A DNA stretch of 64,000 nucleotides from Cohnella endophytica (lineage in GTDB: Bacteria > Bacillota > Bacilli > Paenibacillales > Paenibacillaceae): the NCBI RefSeq assembly GCF_003628305.1, contig NZ_RBZM01000006.1, positions 186,001 to 250,000 of the forward strand, in the 5' to 3' direction. Below are positions 25,070 to 35,219 of the stretch, piece by piece. The notes below the pieces were generated by a model. It was not told the DNA's origin and ran no database searches. It saw only the letters and a list, made by a program, of their open reading frames with translations. The stretch's first letter is position 1; the number at the start of each line of letters is the position of its first letter. Made by a program: the position numbers and the translations under genes.

Positions 25070-26389
25070 ATGAACCTCAAGAAAGCTACCGGCGAACAAA
25101 CCCAGATCGGCGGTCGTCCCGACGGCAACAATCATAACCCCGTCTTGGCCACGCTCCTTTCCCTGATTCCCGGGCTTGGGCAGCTGTACAACAGAAGATG
25201 GATCAAGGGAATTATTTTTCTTATTCTCGGATTAAGCCTCATTATCGCTTTAACGTTTCCTCTTATTCACGGCATCGAGGGATTATTCACGCTTGGAAGC
25301 GATCCGGAGACGGAAGATTCACGCGGTTTGCTCGTGCAAGGACTTCTATCTCTGATCGTAGGCATTATGTTCTTCGGCCTGTACTTCCTTAACCTAAAAG
25401 ACGCGCACAAAGACGCGACGAAGCGGCAGCAGGGCGTTCGCACGCCTTCGATGCGCCAAGCGTTCCATGATAGCTGGGAGCATGGCTTCCCGTATTTCGT
25501 CGTCGTTCCGAACTTCATCATGATGGCGCTGATCGTCATTTTCCCGTTGCTGTTCATGGTGTCGCTCGCCTTCACCAACTATAACCTTTACAATTCCCCG
25601 CCCGCGCATTTGCTGGATTGGGTCGGATTCGCTAACTTCAAGGCGCTGTTCACGGAGTCGGTATGGAGCAAAAGCTTGCTTGCCGTCGTCGCATGGACGG
25701 TCGTTTGGACGCTGGTCGCGACGACTTTGCAAATATCGCTCGCTTTTTTCCTGGCCGTCTTGGTCAACGATAGCCGCGTGAAGTTTAAGCGCATTATCCG
25801 TACCGTTCTCATTTTGCCATGGGCGGTTCCTTCATTCATGACCGTGCTCGTGTTCACGGCAATGTTCAACGATACTTTCGGCGCGATTAATCGGGACATT
25901 TTTTCCCACTTCGGTTTATCGATTCCTTGGCTGTCCGACCCGACTTGGGCACGCATCGCGATTATCATGATCCAAATCTGGCTAGGTTTCCCTTACGTAT
26001 TCACCCTCATTACCGGCGTATTGCAAAGCATCTCGAAGGACTGGTACGAGGCGGCGGACGTGGACGGGGGTACCCGGTGGAAGAAATTTCGTTACATCAC
26101 GATGCCGCACGTGCTCTATGCAACGGCTCCTCTACTTATCATGCAGTACTCTTATAACTTCAATAATTTCAATATCATTTACCTGTTCAACAAGGGCGGT
26201 CCTCCGGTATCGGGCCAGAACTCGGGCGCCACGGATATTCTCATCTCCTGGGTGTACAGCCTGACGTTCAAAGAAAACAACTACAAAATGGCCGCCGCCG
26301 TATCCATCATCATGGGTATCGTCGTAGCCGCGTTCGCTTTGTATCAATTCCGCAGGACCCGGTCCTTCAGAGAGGAGGGCATGTACTAA
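25070..26389 (+). CDS. MalF-type ABC transporter permease
   Basis: The protein has about 439 residues and two N-terminal segments before the BPD_transp_1 core. The N-terminal part contains PGLGQLYNRRWIKG (near residues 35-48), an extension known from Gram-positive MalF/MdxF-type proteins. Eight membrane segments are expected. The EAA loop is WYEAADVDGGTRWKKF (near residue 323). I chose the ATG nine bases after GGAAGGTG; the GTG four codons earlier overlaps that site. It pairs with the MalG-type permease encoded after one base. No MalK ATPase is nearby, so a shared MsmX-type ATPase is likely. Confidence 0.92.
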   Translation: MNLKKATGEQTQIGGRPDGNNHNPVLATLLSLIPGLGQLYNRRWIKGIIFLILGLSLIIALTFPLIHGIEGLFTLGSDPETEDSRGLLVQGLLSLIVGIMFFGLYFLNLKDAHKDATKRQQGVRTPSMRQAFHDSWEHGFPYFVVVPNFIMMALIVIFPLLFMVSLAFTNYNLYNSPPAHLLDWVGFANFKALFTESVWSKSLLAVVAWTVVWTLVATTLQISLAFFLAVLVNDSRVKFKRIIRTVLILPWAVPSFMTVLVFTAMFNDTFGAINRDIFSHFGLSIPWLSDPTWARIAIIMIQIWLGFPYVFTLITGVLQSISKDWYEAADVDGGTRWKKFRYITMPHVLYATAPLLIMQYSYNFNNFNIIYLFNKGGPPVSGQNSGATDILISWVYSLTFKENNYKMAAAVSIIMGIVVAAFALYQFRRTRSFREEGMY

Positions 26390-26390
26390 G

Positions 26391-27233
26391 ATGAATCGTT
26401 CCATGAAAAACGCTCTGGAAATGTCGGGCATTTATTTGATCGTGCTTATCATGTTCGCGGTCATTTTGTATCCTCTCGTATGGGCGTTCAGCATGTCCCT
26501 TAATCCCGGCACGAGTCTATTCGCTCTTAAGCTTATTCCGGACAATTTGTCCTTGGAGCATTATCAATGGTTGTTCACGAATCCGAGAAGCAACTACCTG
26601 TTATGGTACAAAAACACGATGATCGTCGCGGTCGCCAACGGGCTTGCTTCCGTGAGCATCATCTCCATACTCGCTTACGTGTTTTCCAGGTTTCGATTCA
26701 TCGGGCGCAAAAACAGTATTTATACGTTCCTGTTACTGCAGATGTTCCCGGTGCTCATGGGGATGGTGGCGATCTACCTGCTGCTCAATACCGTCAATCT
26801 GCTGGACACGTTCACGGGTCTTATTTTGATCTACGTGTTCGGAGGTTTGCCGATGAACCTGTTCCTTGTAAAAGGTTACTTGGACACGATTCCGCGCGAT
26901 CTGGACGAGTCGGCCAAGATGGACGGAGCGGGTTACATGACGATTTTTTTCCGCATTCTCATCCCGCTCGCGGCCCCGATCATCGCGGTCGTCGCCTTGT
27001 TCACGTTCATGGCGCCGTTTTTCGACTTCCTCACGCCGCAGATCATTATCCGCAGCCCGGAGAAGTTCACGCTGGCGGTCGGCCTGTACAACTTCATCAA
27101 CGATAAGTTCGCGAACAACTTCACGATTTTCGCGGCGGGAACGATTCTGATCGCGATTCCGATCGCCGTCGTGTTCCTTCTGCTGCAACGGTTCCTGATC
27201 TCCGGTCTCGGGGACGGAGCTACGAAGGGTTAG
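26391..27233 (+). CDS. MalG-type ABC transporter permease
   Basis: This 280-residue permease has six membrane segments and the EAA loop PRDLDESAKMDGAGYMTIFF near residue 165. The C-terminus, RFLISGLGDGATKG, is characteristic of MalG/MdxG. It follows the MalF-type gene with a single base between stop and start. The GH87-like gene starts 71 bases downstream with no terminator between, only a small CTGCC/GGCAG hairpin, so it is probably in the same transcript. Confidence 0.93.
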   Translation: MNRSMKNALEMSGIYLIVLIMFAVILYPLVWAFSMSLNPGTSLFALKLIPDNLSLEHYQWLFTNPRSNYLLWYKNTMIVAVANGLASVSIISILAYVFSRFRFIGRKNSIYTFLLLQMFPVLMGMVAIYLLLNTVNLLDTFTGLILIYVFGGLPMNLFLVKGYLDTIPRDLDESAKMDGAGYMTIFFRILIPLAAPIIAVVALFTFMAPFFDFLTPQIIIRSPEKFTLAVGLYNFINDKFANNFTIFAAGTILIAIPIAVVFLLLQRFLISGLGDGATKG

Positions 27234-27303
27234 GCAGGGCTGCCAAAGGCAGAACTGAGGCAATGGCAATTCTAGCTTGGCCAAATAGAAGGAGGTTGGG
27301 ATC

Positions 27304-30300
27304 ATGCGTTCGTTGAAAAGGTTCGTCATGCTTTTCGTTGCGTTGCTTCTCGCGATCCCCCCGCTGTCCGCTCGCGCGGACGGCGTTTCCGGGGGCAATA
27401 ATGGTGACGCTTACATTCGAATCAAGAATACTTGGCAGGGTTATTACTTGTTCGAAGACTCGGAGGGGAAAGTGCGATATGGCTTCCCGGCGATTAGTGA
27501 TCCACGCGCCCAGTGGTCGATCGAGGACGTGGCCGGCGGGCACAAAAGGTTCAAGAACCGCGTAACCGGTCATTACTTGAATTCGCAGAGCGTGACGGAT
27601 GCGTTGATCACTCAAGCGTTAGAGAGTTCTGCGGATCCGGCTGCGGGTTCGGATACTTGGGATGTGTCTGGAGCACCAGGTAAACCCGGAGAACTAAACA
27701 TCATAAGCACGCGGAACAATACATGGATCGTCAACTTCCAGATTCAAAACGGTTACGCCCAAGGCAACGGTTGGGCGCAGAAGGACTGGGGAAGCGCGAC
27801 ATGGATGTTCGAAGCGGCAGAGGACATTGACCCTGTCAGAATCGTGAACCCATGGAACGGCGGTTATTTGTACGAAGAGACAGGCGAGGTGAAGTATGGA
27901 GAGGCTGCGCTGAACGATATGGCTTCGCAATGGTTCGTAGAAGATAAAGGCGGATACAAGACGTTCCGTAATAGGGCTACCGGCCATTACTTGAACTCGC
28001 AGGACATTACGGAGGAAACGATTACTCACCCGATCGGCATCTCGGCTATCGGTAGCGATTGGACCTCAGATCTATGGTCGATCGAAGTCTCGGCCGACGG
28101 CGTGAATATCGTCAGTTCCCGCGACACCGCTTGGGTCGTTAATATCCAAGGGACGGGTAACGGACCGGACGGAATCGTCCGGGCAAACGGCTGGGCGCAG
28201 AAGAACTGGGGCAGCGCGGTCTGGAGCCTGGAGCCTGCTGCCGATTCGATGCCAAAAAGAATTAAGAATCAGTGGAAGGGCACTTATCTTTACGAGGACA
28301 ACGGCCAGGTGAAATACGGAGATCCTGTTTATACGGATAAAAGCTCCCAATGGATCTTGGTGGACACGGCGCAAGGAATGCTCATTCGTAATCTCGCAAC
28401 AGGCAATTTCGTGACGAGCACGGACTACAGCGGGGCGACGCCGCTGTCGACGATTCAGACACCGGATACGAATGCCGTCTGGAAGCAAGAGAACGCCAAA
28501 ACGGGACAGGGAGCGGAAATCGAAGGATACATAACGCTAAGAAGTTCGGTCGATGCGGGAAGCTTCATCAACGTGCAGAATCAAGATGGCTATGCTCAAG
28601 GGAACAATTGGGCGCAAGCGACTTGGGGCAGCGCGCAGTGGCAGCTCGAAGATCCTGCTCCTCCGAAAGTTCCGGTCATTCCTTACATCAGGATCAAAAA
28701 TAACTGGCTTCAGCTTTATCTCTACGAGGACGATAACGGAACCGTTCGTTACGGCAACGCTCTGTCGTCCGATCAGTATGCGCAGTGGCTGGTGGAAGAC
28801 GTCGACGGCGTTAAGAGGATCAAAAACCGCGCGACGGGCCATTACCTGAACGACGAAGGCGTACAGGGAGAGAGGGATGCGCTTAAGGCTGGCGCTCTCG
28901 CGGACGCCTCCACCTCCGGCGATTGGCAGATCGAAACGTATCAAGGCTATAAGCTGATCAGCAAATCAGGCGATACGAGCGGCAAGTATGTTAGCGTGGA
29001 AAATAAATTGAAATACGCGCAATACAACGTCGTTCCGAAAGACTGGGGAAGTCCGAAATGGGAGTTCGTTACGGTGGCAGACACGGCTCCAATCCCCGCG
29101 TATTTCCGACTATTGAATGGCTATCGGGAGAATGCGTATTTGTATGAAGATGCGAACGGCATCGTCAAGTACGGACCGTCGGTTGCGGACGATGACTCCT
29201 ACGTATGGTCGCTCCAGCAAGGCGAGCAAGGAATGCGCCTCGCCAATCGCTCGACAGGTCATTTCATCTCGAACCAGAATATCAATAATCCGGCGCATGC
29301 GGATGACCCTCATCTGGATCCGTTGCAAGCTTTGGACATTGACCCGACCTGGGGGAGCGTGCAATGGACGGTAACGGACGTTGAAGGCACGAACAAGAAA
29401 GTGTTCAGCAACAATTGGAATAACAACTGGAAAAACAATACCGGGGATACCCAGGCTGCGGTCATTCACGTTGAAGACGGTAAGGGATACGCTCAAGCAA
29501 GCAACATTCCTGCCGATTGGGGAACCGCCCAATGGATTTTGGAAGCCATGCCAGCACCTCCGGTAGAACTCCCGACAGGTTACATTCGCATCAAGAACAA
29601 AGCCTCAGGCCAATTCTTGTATGAGAACGGCAACCATGTCGTGCTCTACGGAACGCCTGCAGCGAATAACGCGGCATCGCATTGGCAGATCGCGACCGAG
29701 AACGGGAAGCAGCGGATCGTGAACCGGGCGACTGGCAACTTCATCTCGATCGAGCATCTGAAGAGCTATCTAGAGACGACTACGACTCCTTCCGCGACTA
29801 ATACGAGAGCGCAATGGACGATCGAGAAAGGGGCCGAAGCGGGCACTTATTTGATTCGCAGCGAAGCGACCGGCTACGAAGATAACTATATCCATACGGA
29901 AGATTCGCAAGGCTACGCGCAATACGAGCTGCGCTCCATCGAGAGCCGAGGCGTGCAATGGCAGTTCGAATCGGCACAGGAGGAAGCGATCACCGTTCCG
30001 ACGGATAACGGACCTGTAAACTCGGTTACTCCGGCATTGCCCGAGAACAATTACGTACGCATCACGGATCCTTCTTCGGGTAAAGTGCTGGTGGAGCGAG
30101 CCAACAATGTAGTGCTGGAAGCTCCTTCAAGTGCCAACGAAACATCCTCCCAATGGCTACCGCAGGACTATAATGGCCGCAAGAGGTTTGTCAACCGCTT
30201 AACCGGGAAGCTGCTAATCTTGGACGGTAGTGGAAAAGCGACGGTATCCTCAGACGGCGCAGCGCTTCAAGCCCAGTGGAAAGTCGAGGACTATGCGGGT

Positions 30301-33300
30301 TATCAACTGCTGGGCAATGCTTCAGTCGCAGCTGGGTATCTCATTATAGGCGGAGCAGGAGCATCCGTTTCATCTACGGTAGCGTCATCGGACGATGAGG
30401 CGCACTGGTTATTAAAAGCCGTGCAAGGAGACGTGGTCTACGAGGCGAAACAGACATTCATGACCGGTGGCGTATCGGCAAACAGCGGTTACGCAACGGG
30501 ATTCGCCGCGGAGCATGCTTCGTTGCTGTTCTCCGTGAACGCCGACAACGCGAATGCTTATGATACGATCATCCGATATCGTAACGCGACGGGTAAAACG
30601 AAGACGCTAAGTCTCTATGTAAACGGTGTAAAACAGTCGGGCGCTTTAGGGTTTTCTGCGACGGAAAGCGGACGCTCCGAGCTGGAAGTATCCCTTTCGC
30701 TCCGGGCAGGCATGAATACGATTGGCTTGCAATACGATAGCGGCGACTCGGGCCAGGTCGGTATCGACGCGATCGTCGTTCGCAGCTCGGTAAGCAAAGT
30801 TTATCGCGGTGCGACTGTTCCGTTTACGACATACGAAGCGGAGCACGGAGCAACAAACGGCACGAAGCTCGCGGACGACAGAACTTTCAAGACGTTCTCT
30901 TCAGAAGCTTCCGGGCGGGAAGCGGTACGGTTGGATGCGACGGGACAATACGTCGCGTTTAAGACGACGAAGCAAGCGAATGCGCTCGTCGTTCGGTACA
31001 GCATTCCGGATTCTTCCGATGGGAAAGGAAAAGACGAGACGCTTTCGTTGTACGTCAATGGCGTGAGCCGCGGTAAAATCAATTTGTCGAGCAAATACAG
31101 CTGGGTTTATGGCAAATATCCGTGGAGCAACAATCCCTTGGACGGCGATGCCCACCGATTCTTCGACGAATCTCGTTTACTGATCGGCGACGTTCCGGCT
31201 GGTGCGACGGTTCGGTTGCAGAAGGATAGCGACGATACGGCGAGCTACTACGTCGTAGATCTCGTGGAGCTTGAACAAGCTCCGGATGCATACGAAATGC
31301 CGGCCGGATACTTGTCGGTTACGGATCAAGCTTTCGGCGCGACCGCGAACGACGATTCCGATGATACCGTTGCTTTTAACGCAGCGATTGCCGCGGCGAA
31401 ACAACAAGGTGCTGCAGGCGTGTGGATTCCGGCAGGGAAATTCAACTTAAGCACGCCATTGTCAATCGACAACGTTACGATCCGTGGAGCAGGGATGTGG
31501 CGCACGGAGTTGCACGGAGCAGGATTCCTCGTAAAAGGCAGCAACACACGCGTATTTGATCTCTACATGGACGTCGGCGTTACGGCAAGGCATGACGAGC
31601 TTCGCGAAGCGGCGTTCGACGGAACGTTCGGCACGGGTTCCATCATCCAAAACGTCTGGATCGAGCACGCGAAGGCGGGTATCTGGTCGATGCGCAGCGA
31701 TGAAGGCGTTTCGACGGACGGTCTATATGTCGGCGGGGTCCGCATTCGCGACACGTACGCGGACGGAATCAATTTTTCGACGGGCACCAAAAACTCGATG
31801 ATCGAGCAGACGCACATCCGCAACTCCGGAGACGACAGTATCGCTCTATGGTCGCAGAAGCCGGATGGCGTATCGGACAACGACAGCCGCACGAGCGGGA
31901 ATACGGTTAGATTCAATACGATTCAATTGCCGTGGTTAGCGGATAACATTGCTATTTTCGGCGGTCGGAATAACAAGGTTCAAGATAACTTGATTTCCGA
32001 TACGGTCGGATTCGGAGCGGGCATCGCGATATCGACTCGCTTTAATCCGGTCGCCTTCGACGGTACGACGATTATCGAACGGAATACGCTGCTCCGCACG
32101 GGCGGTCGCGAGCCGAACTGGGGGCAGGATTTCGGTGCGATCTGGATATTCACGGGAGATAAGCCGATCGACGCGGACATTCAGATCCGTGATATTACGG
32201 CGCTGGACAGCACGTATCAAGGGCTGTACATTAACGGGCCTTACGCGATAGGCAATACGAATCATAAGGTGAAAATCCACAATTACGTTATTGACGGTAC
32301 CGGTACATGGGGCGTTCATGTCAACAACAGCGTTACCGGATCGGTAGAGGTGGACAATTTAATCGTTCGGAACACGAAAGTAGGGCCGCTCTTTAACGCT
32401 ATGGGATCTGCGTTCGAGCTTCGCCCAGCATCAGTTTCTCCTGGTAGCAGCGGCGATAGCGTGGAGGGCGGTGCATCCGTCGAACCTTCAAATCGCGATG
32501 CTTCCCTGAAGGAAGCGATCGCCGCGGGCAAGCAAGTGATTATTATCGATCTCGATGCAACAAAAGGCGACGTAGAAGCGAAGTTTACATTGGAAGCTTT
32601 GAAAGCCGCTGGCGCCGCTCAGCCGAATGCCGTAATCGTGATAAAATCCGGTAAGCTGTCTTATTCGCTTCCGGCGAACATTATGGATATTCTCCAAGAG
32701 GCGGGTTACGGGCAAGGATTGGCGGCGGATGCAACTCTGACCGTTAAGCTGATCTCCGTAACGGATGCCGTGGCATCGGACATCAAAGAGAAAGCGACGG
32801 CATCAGGTTTCCGCATTTCAGGTCAACCTGTAACGTTCGAGCTTGCGCTGGAGTCGGGAGGCACGTCCATTCCGATTCATCAATTCGGCAAACATTTCAT
32901 TACGAGATCGTTTATCGTTGACGAGGCGATCGACGGCTTGCGCTCTTCCGTTGTCGTTTACGATCCGGCTACCGGCCGATTCCGTACGGTACCGGCATTG
33001 TTCTCGAAGGTGGACGGCCATACGGTCGTTACCGTGAAGAGCGCGACGAACAGTATTTACGCGGTTGCTGTATCCGATTATTCGTTCGGAGATATCGCGA
33101 AGCACTGGGCGAGCGACGACATCACGTTGCTGGCGAACAAACGAATTGTGAGCGGAGTATCCGCGAACGCGTTCGCGCCCAATCGAAATATAAGCAGAGC
33201 CGAATTCGCGACGTTAGTCGTCAGAGCACTGGGACTTGATACGACTAGCGGAGCGAAGACGGCCTTCACCGACGTAAAATCGACCGCATGGTACGCTTCT

Positions 33301-33645
33301 TACGTGGAAACTGCAGCACGGTATGGAATTATCCGCGGAATGACCGACGGAACGTTCCATCCGGAGAAAGAAGTGACGCGCGCGGAGATGGCCGTCATGC
33401 TGGCTCAAGCGATGCAAGTCGCTCAAGCGCAAGCGGCGAACTCCGGTTCCGCGGTTAGCTTCAGTCGGGACAACGGCAAAATTGCCGATTGGGCTCGCTC
33501 TTCCGTGGAAGCGGTCGTCAGGGCTGGCATCATGACAGGCAAGTCGGCCGACACCTTCGCGCCGCAAGACCTTGCTACCCGAGCGGAAGCTGCGGTAACC
33601 TTGAAACGACTGCTCCAAGCCGTCGGCTTCTTGGACAAAAACTAA
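27304..33645 (+). CDS. SLH-anchored GH87-like alpha-1,3-glucanase with seven beta-trefoil-like modules
   Basis: The 2113-residue protein has a signal peptide (cleavage near ARA-DG, residue 25). Seven modules of about 140-160 residues follow, starting near residues 37, 179, 319, 461, 600, 760 and 917. Each begins like YIRIKN-W and contains three sub-repeats ending near QW or W, as in ricin-B-type trefoils. Two CBM6/CBM35-like sandwiches follow (about 1045-1165 and 1173-1325; YEAEHG). A right-handed beta-helix (about 1335-1700) carries Asp1487 (ADGINF) and Asp1510-Asp1511 (SGDDSIALW); the 23/24-residue spacing matches the catalytic aspartates of GH87 Agl-KA as I recall them. A linker domain (about 1733-1920) and three SLH domains (about 1926-2113) anchor it to the wall. 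It lies behind a MalEFG-type importer, so it likely cuts alpha-1,3-glucan at the surface and feeds the importer. Confidence 0.82.
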   Translation: MRSLKRFVMLFVALLLAIPPLSARADGVSGGNNGDAYIRIKNTWQGYYLFEDSEGKVRYGFPAISDPRAQWSIEDVAGGHKRFKNRVTGHYLNSQSVTDALITQALESSADPAAGSDTWDVSGAPGKPGELNIISTRNNTWIVNFQIQNGYAQGNGWAQKDWGSATWMFEAAEDIDPVRIVNPWNGGYLYEETGEVKYGEAALNDMASQWFVEDKGGYKTFRNRATGHYLNSQDITEETITHPIGISAIGSDWTSDLWSIEVSADGVNIVSSRDTAWVVNIQGTGNGPDGIVRANGWAQKNWGSAVWSLEPAADSMPKRIKNQWKGTYLYEDNGQVKYGDPVYTDKSSQWILVDTAQGMLIRNLATGNFVTSTDYSGATPLSTIQTPDTNAVWKQENAKTGQGAEIEGYITLRSSVDAGSFINVQNQDGYAQGNNWAQATWGSAQWQLEDPAPPKVPVIPYIRIKNNWLQLYLYEDDNGTVRYGNALSSDQYAQWLVEDVDGVKRIKNRATGHYLNDEGVQGERDALKAGALADASTSGDWQIETYQGYKLISKSGDTSGKYVSVENKLKYAQYNVVPKDWGSPKWEFVTVADTAPIPAYFRLLNGYRENAYLYEDANGIVKYGPSVADDDSYVWSLQQGEQGMRLANRSTGHFISNQNINNPAHADDPHLDPLQALDIDPTWGSVQWTVTDVEGTNKKVFSNNWNNNWKNNTGDTQAAVIHVEDGKGYAQASNIPADWGTAQWILEAMPAPPVELPTGYIRIKNKASGQFLYENGNHVVLYGTPAANNAASHWQIATENGKQRIVNRATGNFISIEHLKSYLETTTTPSATNTRAQWTIEKGAEAGTYLIRSEATGYEDNYIHTEDSQGYAQYELRSIESRGVQWQFESAQEEAITVPTDNGPVNSVTPALPENNYVRITDPSSGKVLVERANNVVLEAPSSANETSSQWLPQDYNGRKRFVNRLTGKLLILDGSGKATVSSDGAALQAQWKVEDYAGYQLLGNASVAAGYLIIGGAGASVSSTVASSDDEAHWLLKAVQGDVVYEAKQTFMTGGVSANSGYATGFAAEHASLLFSVNADNANAYDTIIRYRNATGKTKTLSLYVNGVKQSGALGFSATESGRSELEVSLSLRAGMNTIGLQYDSGDSGQVGIDAIVVRSSVSKVYRGATVPFTTYEAEHGATNGTKLADDRTFKTFSSEASGREAVRLDATGQYVAFKTTKQANALVVRYSIPDSSDGKGKDETLSLYVNGVSRGKINLSSKYSWVYGKYPWSNNPLDGDAHRFFDESRLLIGDVPAGATVRLQKDSDDTASYYVVDLVELEQAPDAYEMPAGYLSVTDQAFGATANDDSDDTVAFNAAIAAAKQQGAAGVWIPAGKFNLSTPLSIDNVTIRGAGMWRTELHGAGFLVKGSNTRVFDLYMDVGVTARHDELREAAFDGTFGTGSIIQNVWIEHAKAGIWSMRSDEGVSTDGLYVGGVRIRDTYADGINFSTGTKNSMIEQTHIRNSGDDSIALWSQKPDGVSDNDSRTSGNTVRFNTIQLPWLADNIAIFGGRNNKVQDNLISDTVGFGAGIAISTRFNPVAFDGTTIIERNTLLRTGGREPNWGQDFGAIWIFTGDKPIDADIQIRDITALDSTYQGLYINGPYAIGNTNHKVKIHNYVIDGTGTWGVHVNNSVTGSVEVDNLIVRNTKVGPLFNAMGSAFELRPASVSPGSSGDSVEGGASVEPSNRDASLKEAIAAGKQVIIIDLDATKGDVEAKFTLEALKAAGAAQPNAVIVIKSGKLSYSLPANIMDILQEAGYGQGLAADATLTVKLISVTDAVASDIKEKATASGFRISGQPVTFELALESGGTSIPIHQFGKHFITRSFIVDEAIDGLRSSVVVYDPATGRFRTVPALFSKVDGHTVVTVKSATNSIYAVAVSDYSFGDIAKHWASDDITLLANKRIVSGVSANAFAPNRNISRAEFATLVVRALGLDTTSGAKTAFTDVKSTAWYASYVETAARYGIIRGMTDGTFHPEKEVTRAEMAVMLAQAMQVAQAQAANSGSAVSFSRDNGKIADWARSSVEAVVRAGIMTGKSADTFAPQDLATRAEAAVTLKRLLQAVGFLDKN

Positions 33646-33662
33646 TTCTTAGCACGATTAAT

Positions 33663-33689
33663 CGCCAGAGCTTAGCTCTGGCGGTTTTT
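33663..33689 (+). terminator. Intrinsic terminator after the glucanase gene
   Basis: CGCCAGAGC and GCTCTGGCG form a perfect 9-bp stem with a TTA loop, followed by five T. It ends the MalE-to-glucanase operon. Confidence 0.92.
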
Positions 33690-33696
33690 GTATTCT

Positions 33697-35048
33697 GTTA
33701 CTCTCTTAGGTCAACTAACTGGAGCTCGATTGGGACTCTCAGCAGGCAGTTACTCGAAAGAATCGAATATTTGGTGCTCAAGAGAGGCTCCCAGCGGGTA
33801 GTTGCACGAAAGAATTGAACATCAGGCGCTCGAGAGGGGCTCTCAGCAGGGAGTTAGTCGAAAGAATCGAACATCAGGCGCTCGAGAGGGGCTCTCAGCA
33901 GGGAGTTAGTCGAAAGAATCGATCATCAGGCACTCGAGAGGGGCTCTCAGTAGGTTGTTACTCGAAAGAATCGAACATCTCGCGTACGATAGGGGCTCCC
34001 AGCAGGTAGTTAGTCGAAAGAATCGAACATCAGGCGCTCAAGAGGGGCTCCCAGCAGGGAGTTACTTTCTTTGGCAATCTAACTCGTGCTCGAACGGGGC
34101 TCCCAGCAGGCAGTTACTTTCTTTGGCGAACTAACACGTGCTCGAACGGGACTCCAAGCAGGCAGTTACTTTCTTTGGCGAACTATCTCGTGCTCGAACG
34201 GGGCTCCGGGCAGGCAGTTACTTGCTCCGGCGAACTAACTCCCGCTCGAGTGGGACTCCCAGCAGGCAGTTACTTTCTTTGGCGAACTAACACGTGCTCG
34301 AACGGGACTCCAAGCAGGCAGTTACTTTCTTTGGCGAACTATCTCGTGCTCGAACGGGGCTCCGGGCAGGCAGTTACTTTCTCTGGCGAACTAACTCGTG
34401 CTCGAACGGGACTCCAAGCAGACAATTACTTGCTCCGGCGAACTAACACGTGCTCGAACGGGGCTCCCAGCAGGCATTTACTTTCTCTGGCGAACTAACT
34501 CCCGCTCGAACGGGACTCCAAGCAGGCAGTTACTTTCTTTGGCGAACTAACTCGTTCTTGAACGAAGTTCCCAGCAGATAGTTACTTGCTCCGGCGAACT
34601 AACTCGTGCTCGAACGGGACTCCAAGCAGGCAGTTACTTTCTTTGGCGAACTAACTCGCGCTCGAACGGGGCTCCGGGCAGTCAGTTACTTTCTCTGGCG
34701 AACTAACTCCCGTTCGAATGGGACTCCCAGCGGGCAGTTACTTTCTTTGGCGAACTAACTCACGCTCGAACGGGGCTCCGAGCAGTCAGTTACTTTCTCT
34801 GGCGAACTAACTCGTGCTCGAACGGGACTCCAAGCAGGCAGTTACTTGCTCCGGCAAACTAACTTCTGCTCGAACGGGGCTCCGAGCAAGCAGTTACTTG
34901 CTCCGGCAAACTAACTTCTGCTCGAACGGGGCTCCTACCATGCAGTTACTTGCTCCGGCGAACTAACTCGTGCTCGAACGGGACTCACAGCAGTCAGTTA
35001 CTTTCTCTGGCGAACTAACTCCCGCTCGAACGGGGCTCCCAGCAGGCA
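33697..35048 (+). repeat. Tandem repeat array 3: 26 units of exactly 52 bp
   Basis: Twenty-six head-to-tail units span 1352 bp with no insertion or deletion; a broken 27th unit begins at 35049. Units 8-26 read GTTACTTTCTTTGGCGAAC, then TAACTCGTGCTCGAACGGG, then (A/G)CTCCCAGCAGGCA. Units 2-7 form a subtype with CGAAAGAATCGAACATCAGG in the middle. Many neighbouring units alternate GGGAC and GGGGC, implying duplication as 104-bp dimers; units 9-10 and 12-13 are identical pairs. No spacers. Because 52 is not a multiple of three, a read-through frame cycles over three units and yields only repetitive, unconvincing peptides. It lies between a terminator and promoter copy B. Confidence 0.97.
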
Positions 35049-35120
35049 GTTACTTGCTTGTGCAGCCCAGCCGACAGCTGCCCCAGCACTCCTTAATCCC
35101 GCCCCAAATCACTCTCGAAG

Positions 35121-35184
35121 GTCACAATCTTATCATTAGAAGTTACAATAGGAGTAGTCGGCCGCCGTCGGGCCGTTGTATGAT
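35121..35184 (+). promoter_or_regulatory. Activator-type promoter of the three-component sensor operon (copy B)
   Basis: GTCACAATCTTA at 35121 is identical over 12 bases to copy A. GTTAC follows at 35142 (21 bp later), GGAGTAGT at 35151, and TATGAT at 35179-35184, 58 bases from the first G. No -35 is apparent. The start codon lies 36 bases after the -10. Confidence 0.6.
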
Positions 35185-35219
35185 GAGGAATCGAACTTCG
35201 CGACAAGGAGCCGGTTGGC

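Noticed and set aside
33815-34498. Open frames inside array 3 (for example 33815-34009 and 34175-34498) as small repetitive proteins
   Set aside because: The unit length is not a multiple of three, so the frame cycles through three units. There are no ribosome sites, and the frames exist only because units lack stops in some phases.
33697-35048. CRISPR array
   Set aside because: The whole 52-bp unit repeats without unique spacers and no cas genes are nearby. The same holds for the arrays at 6297 and 18715.
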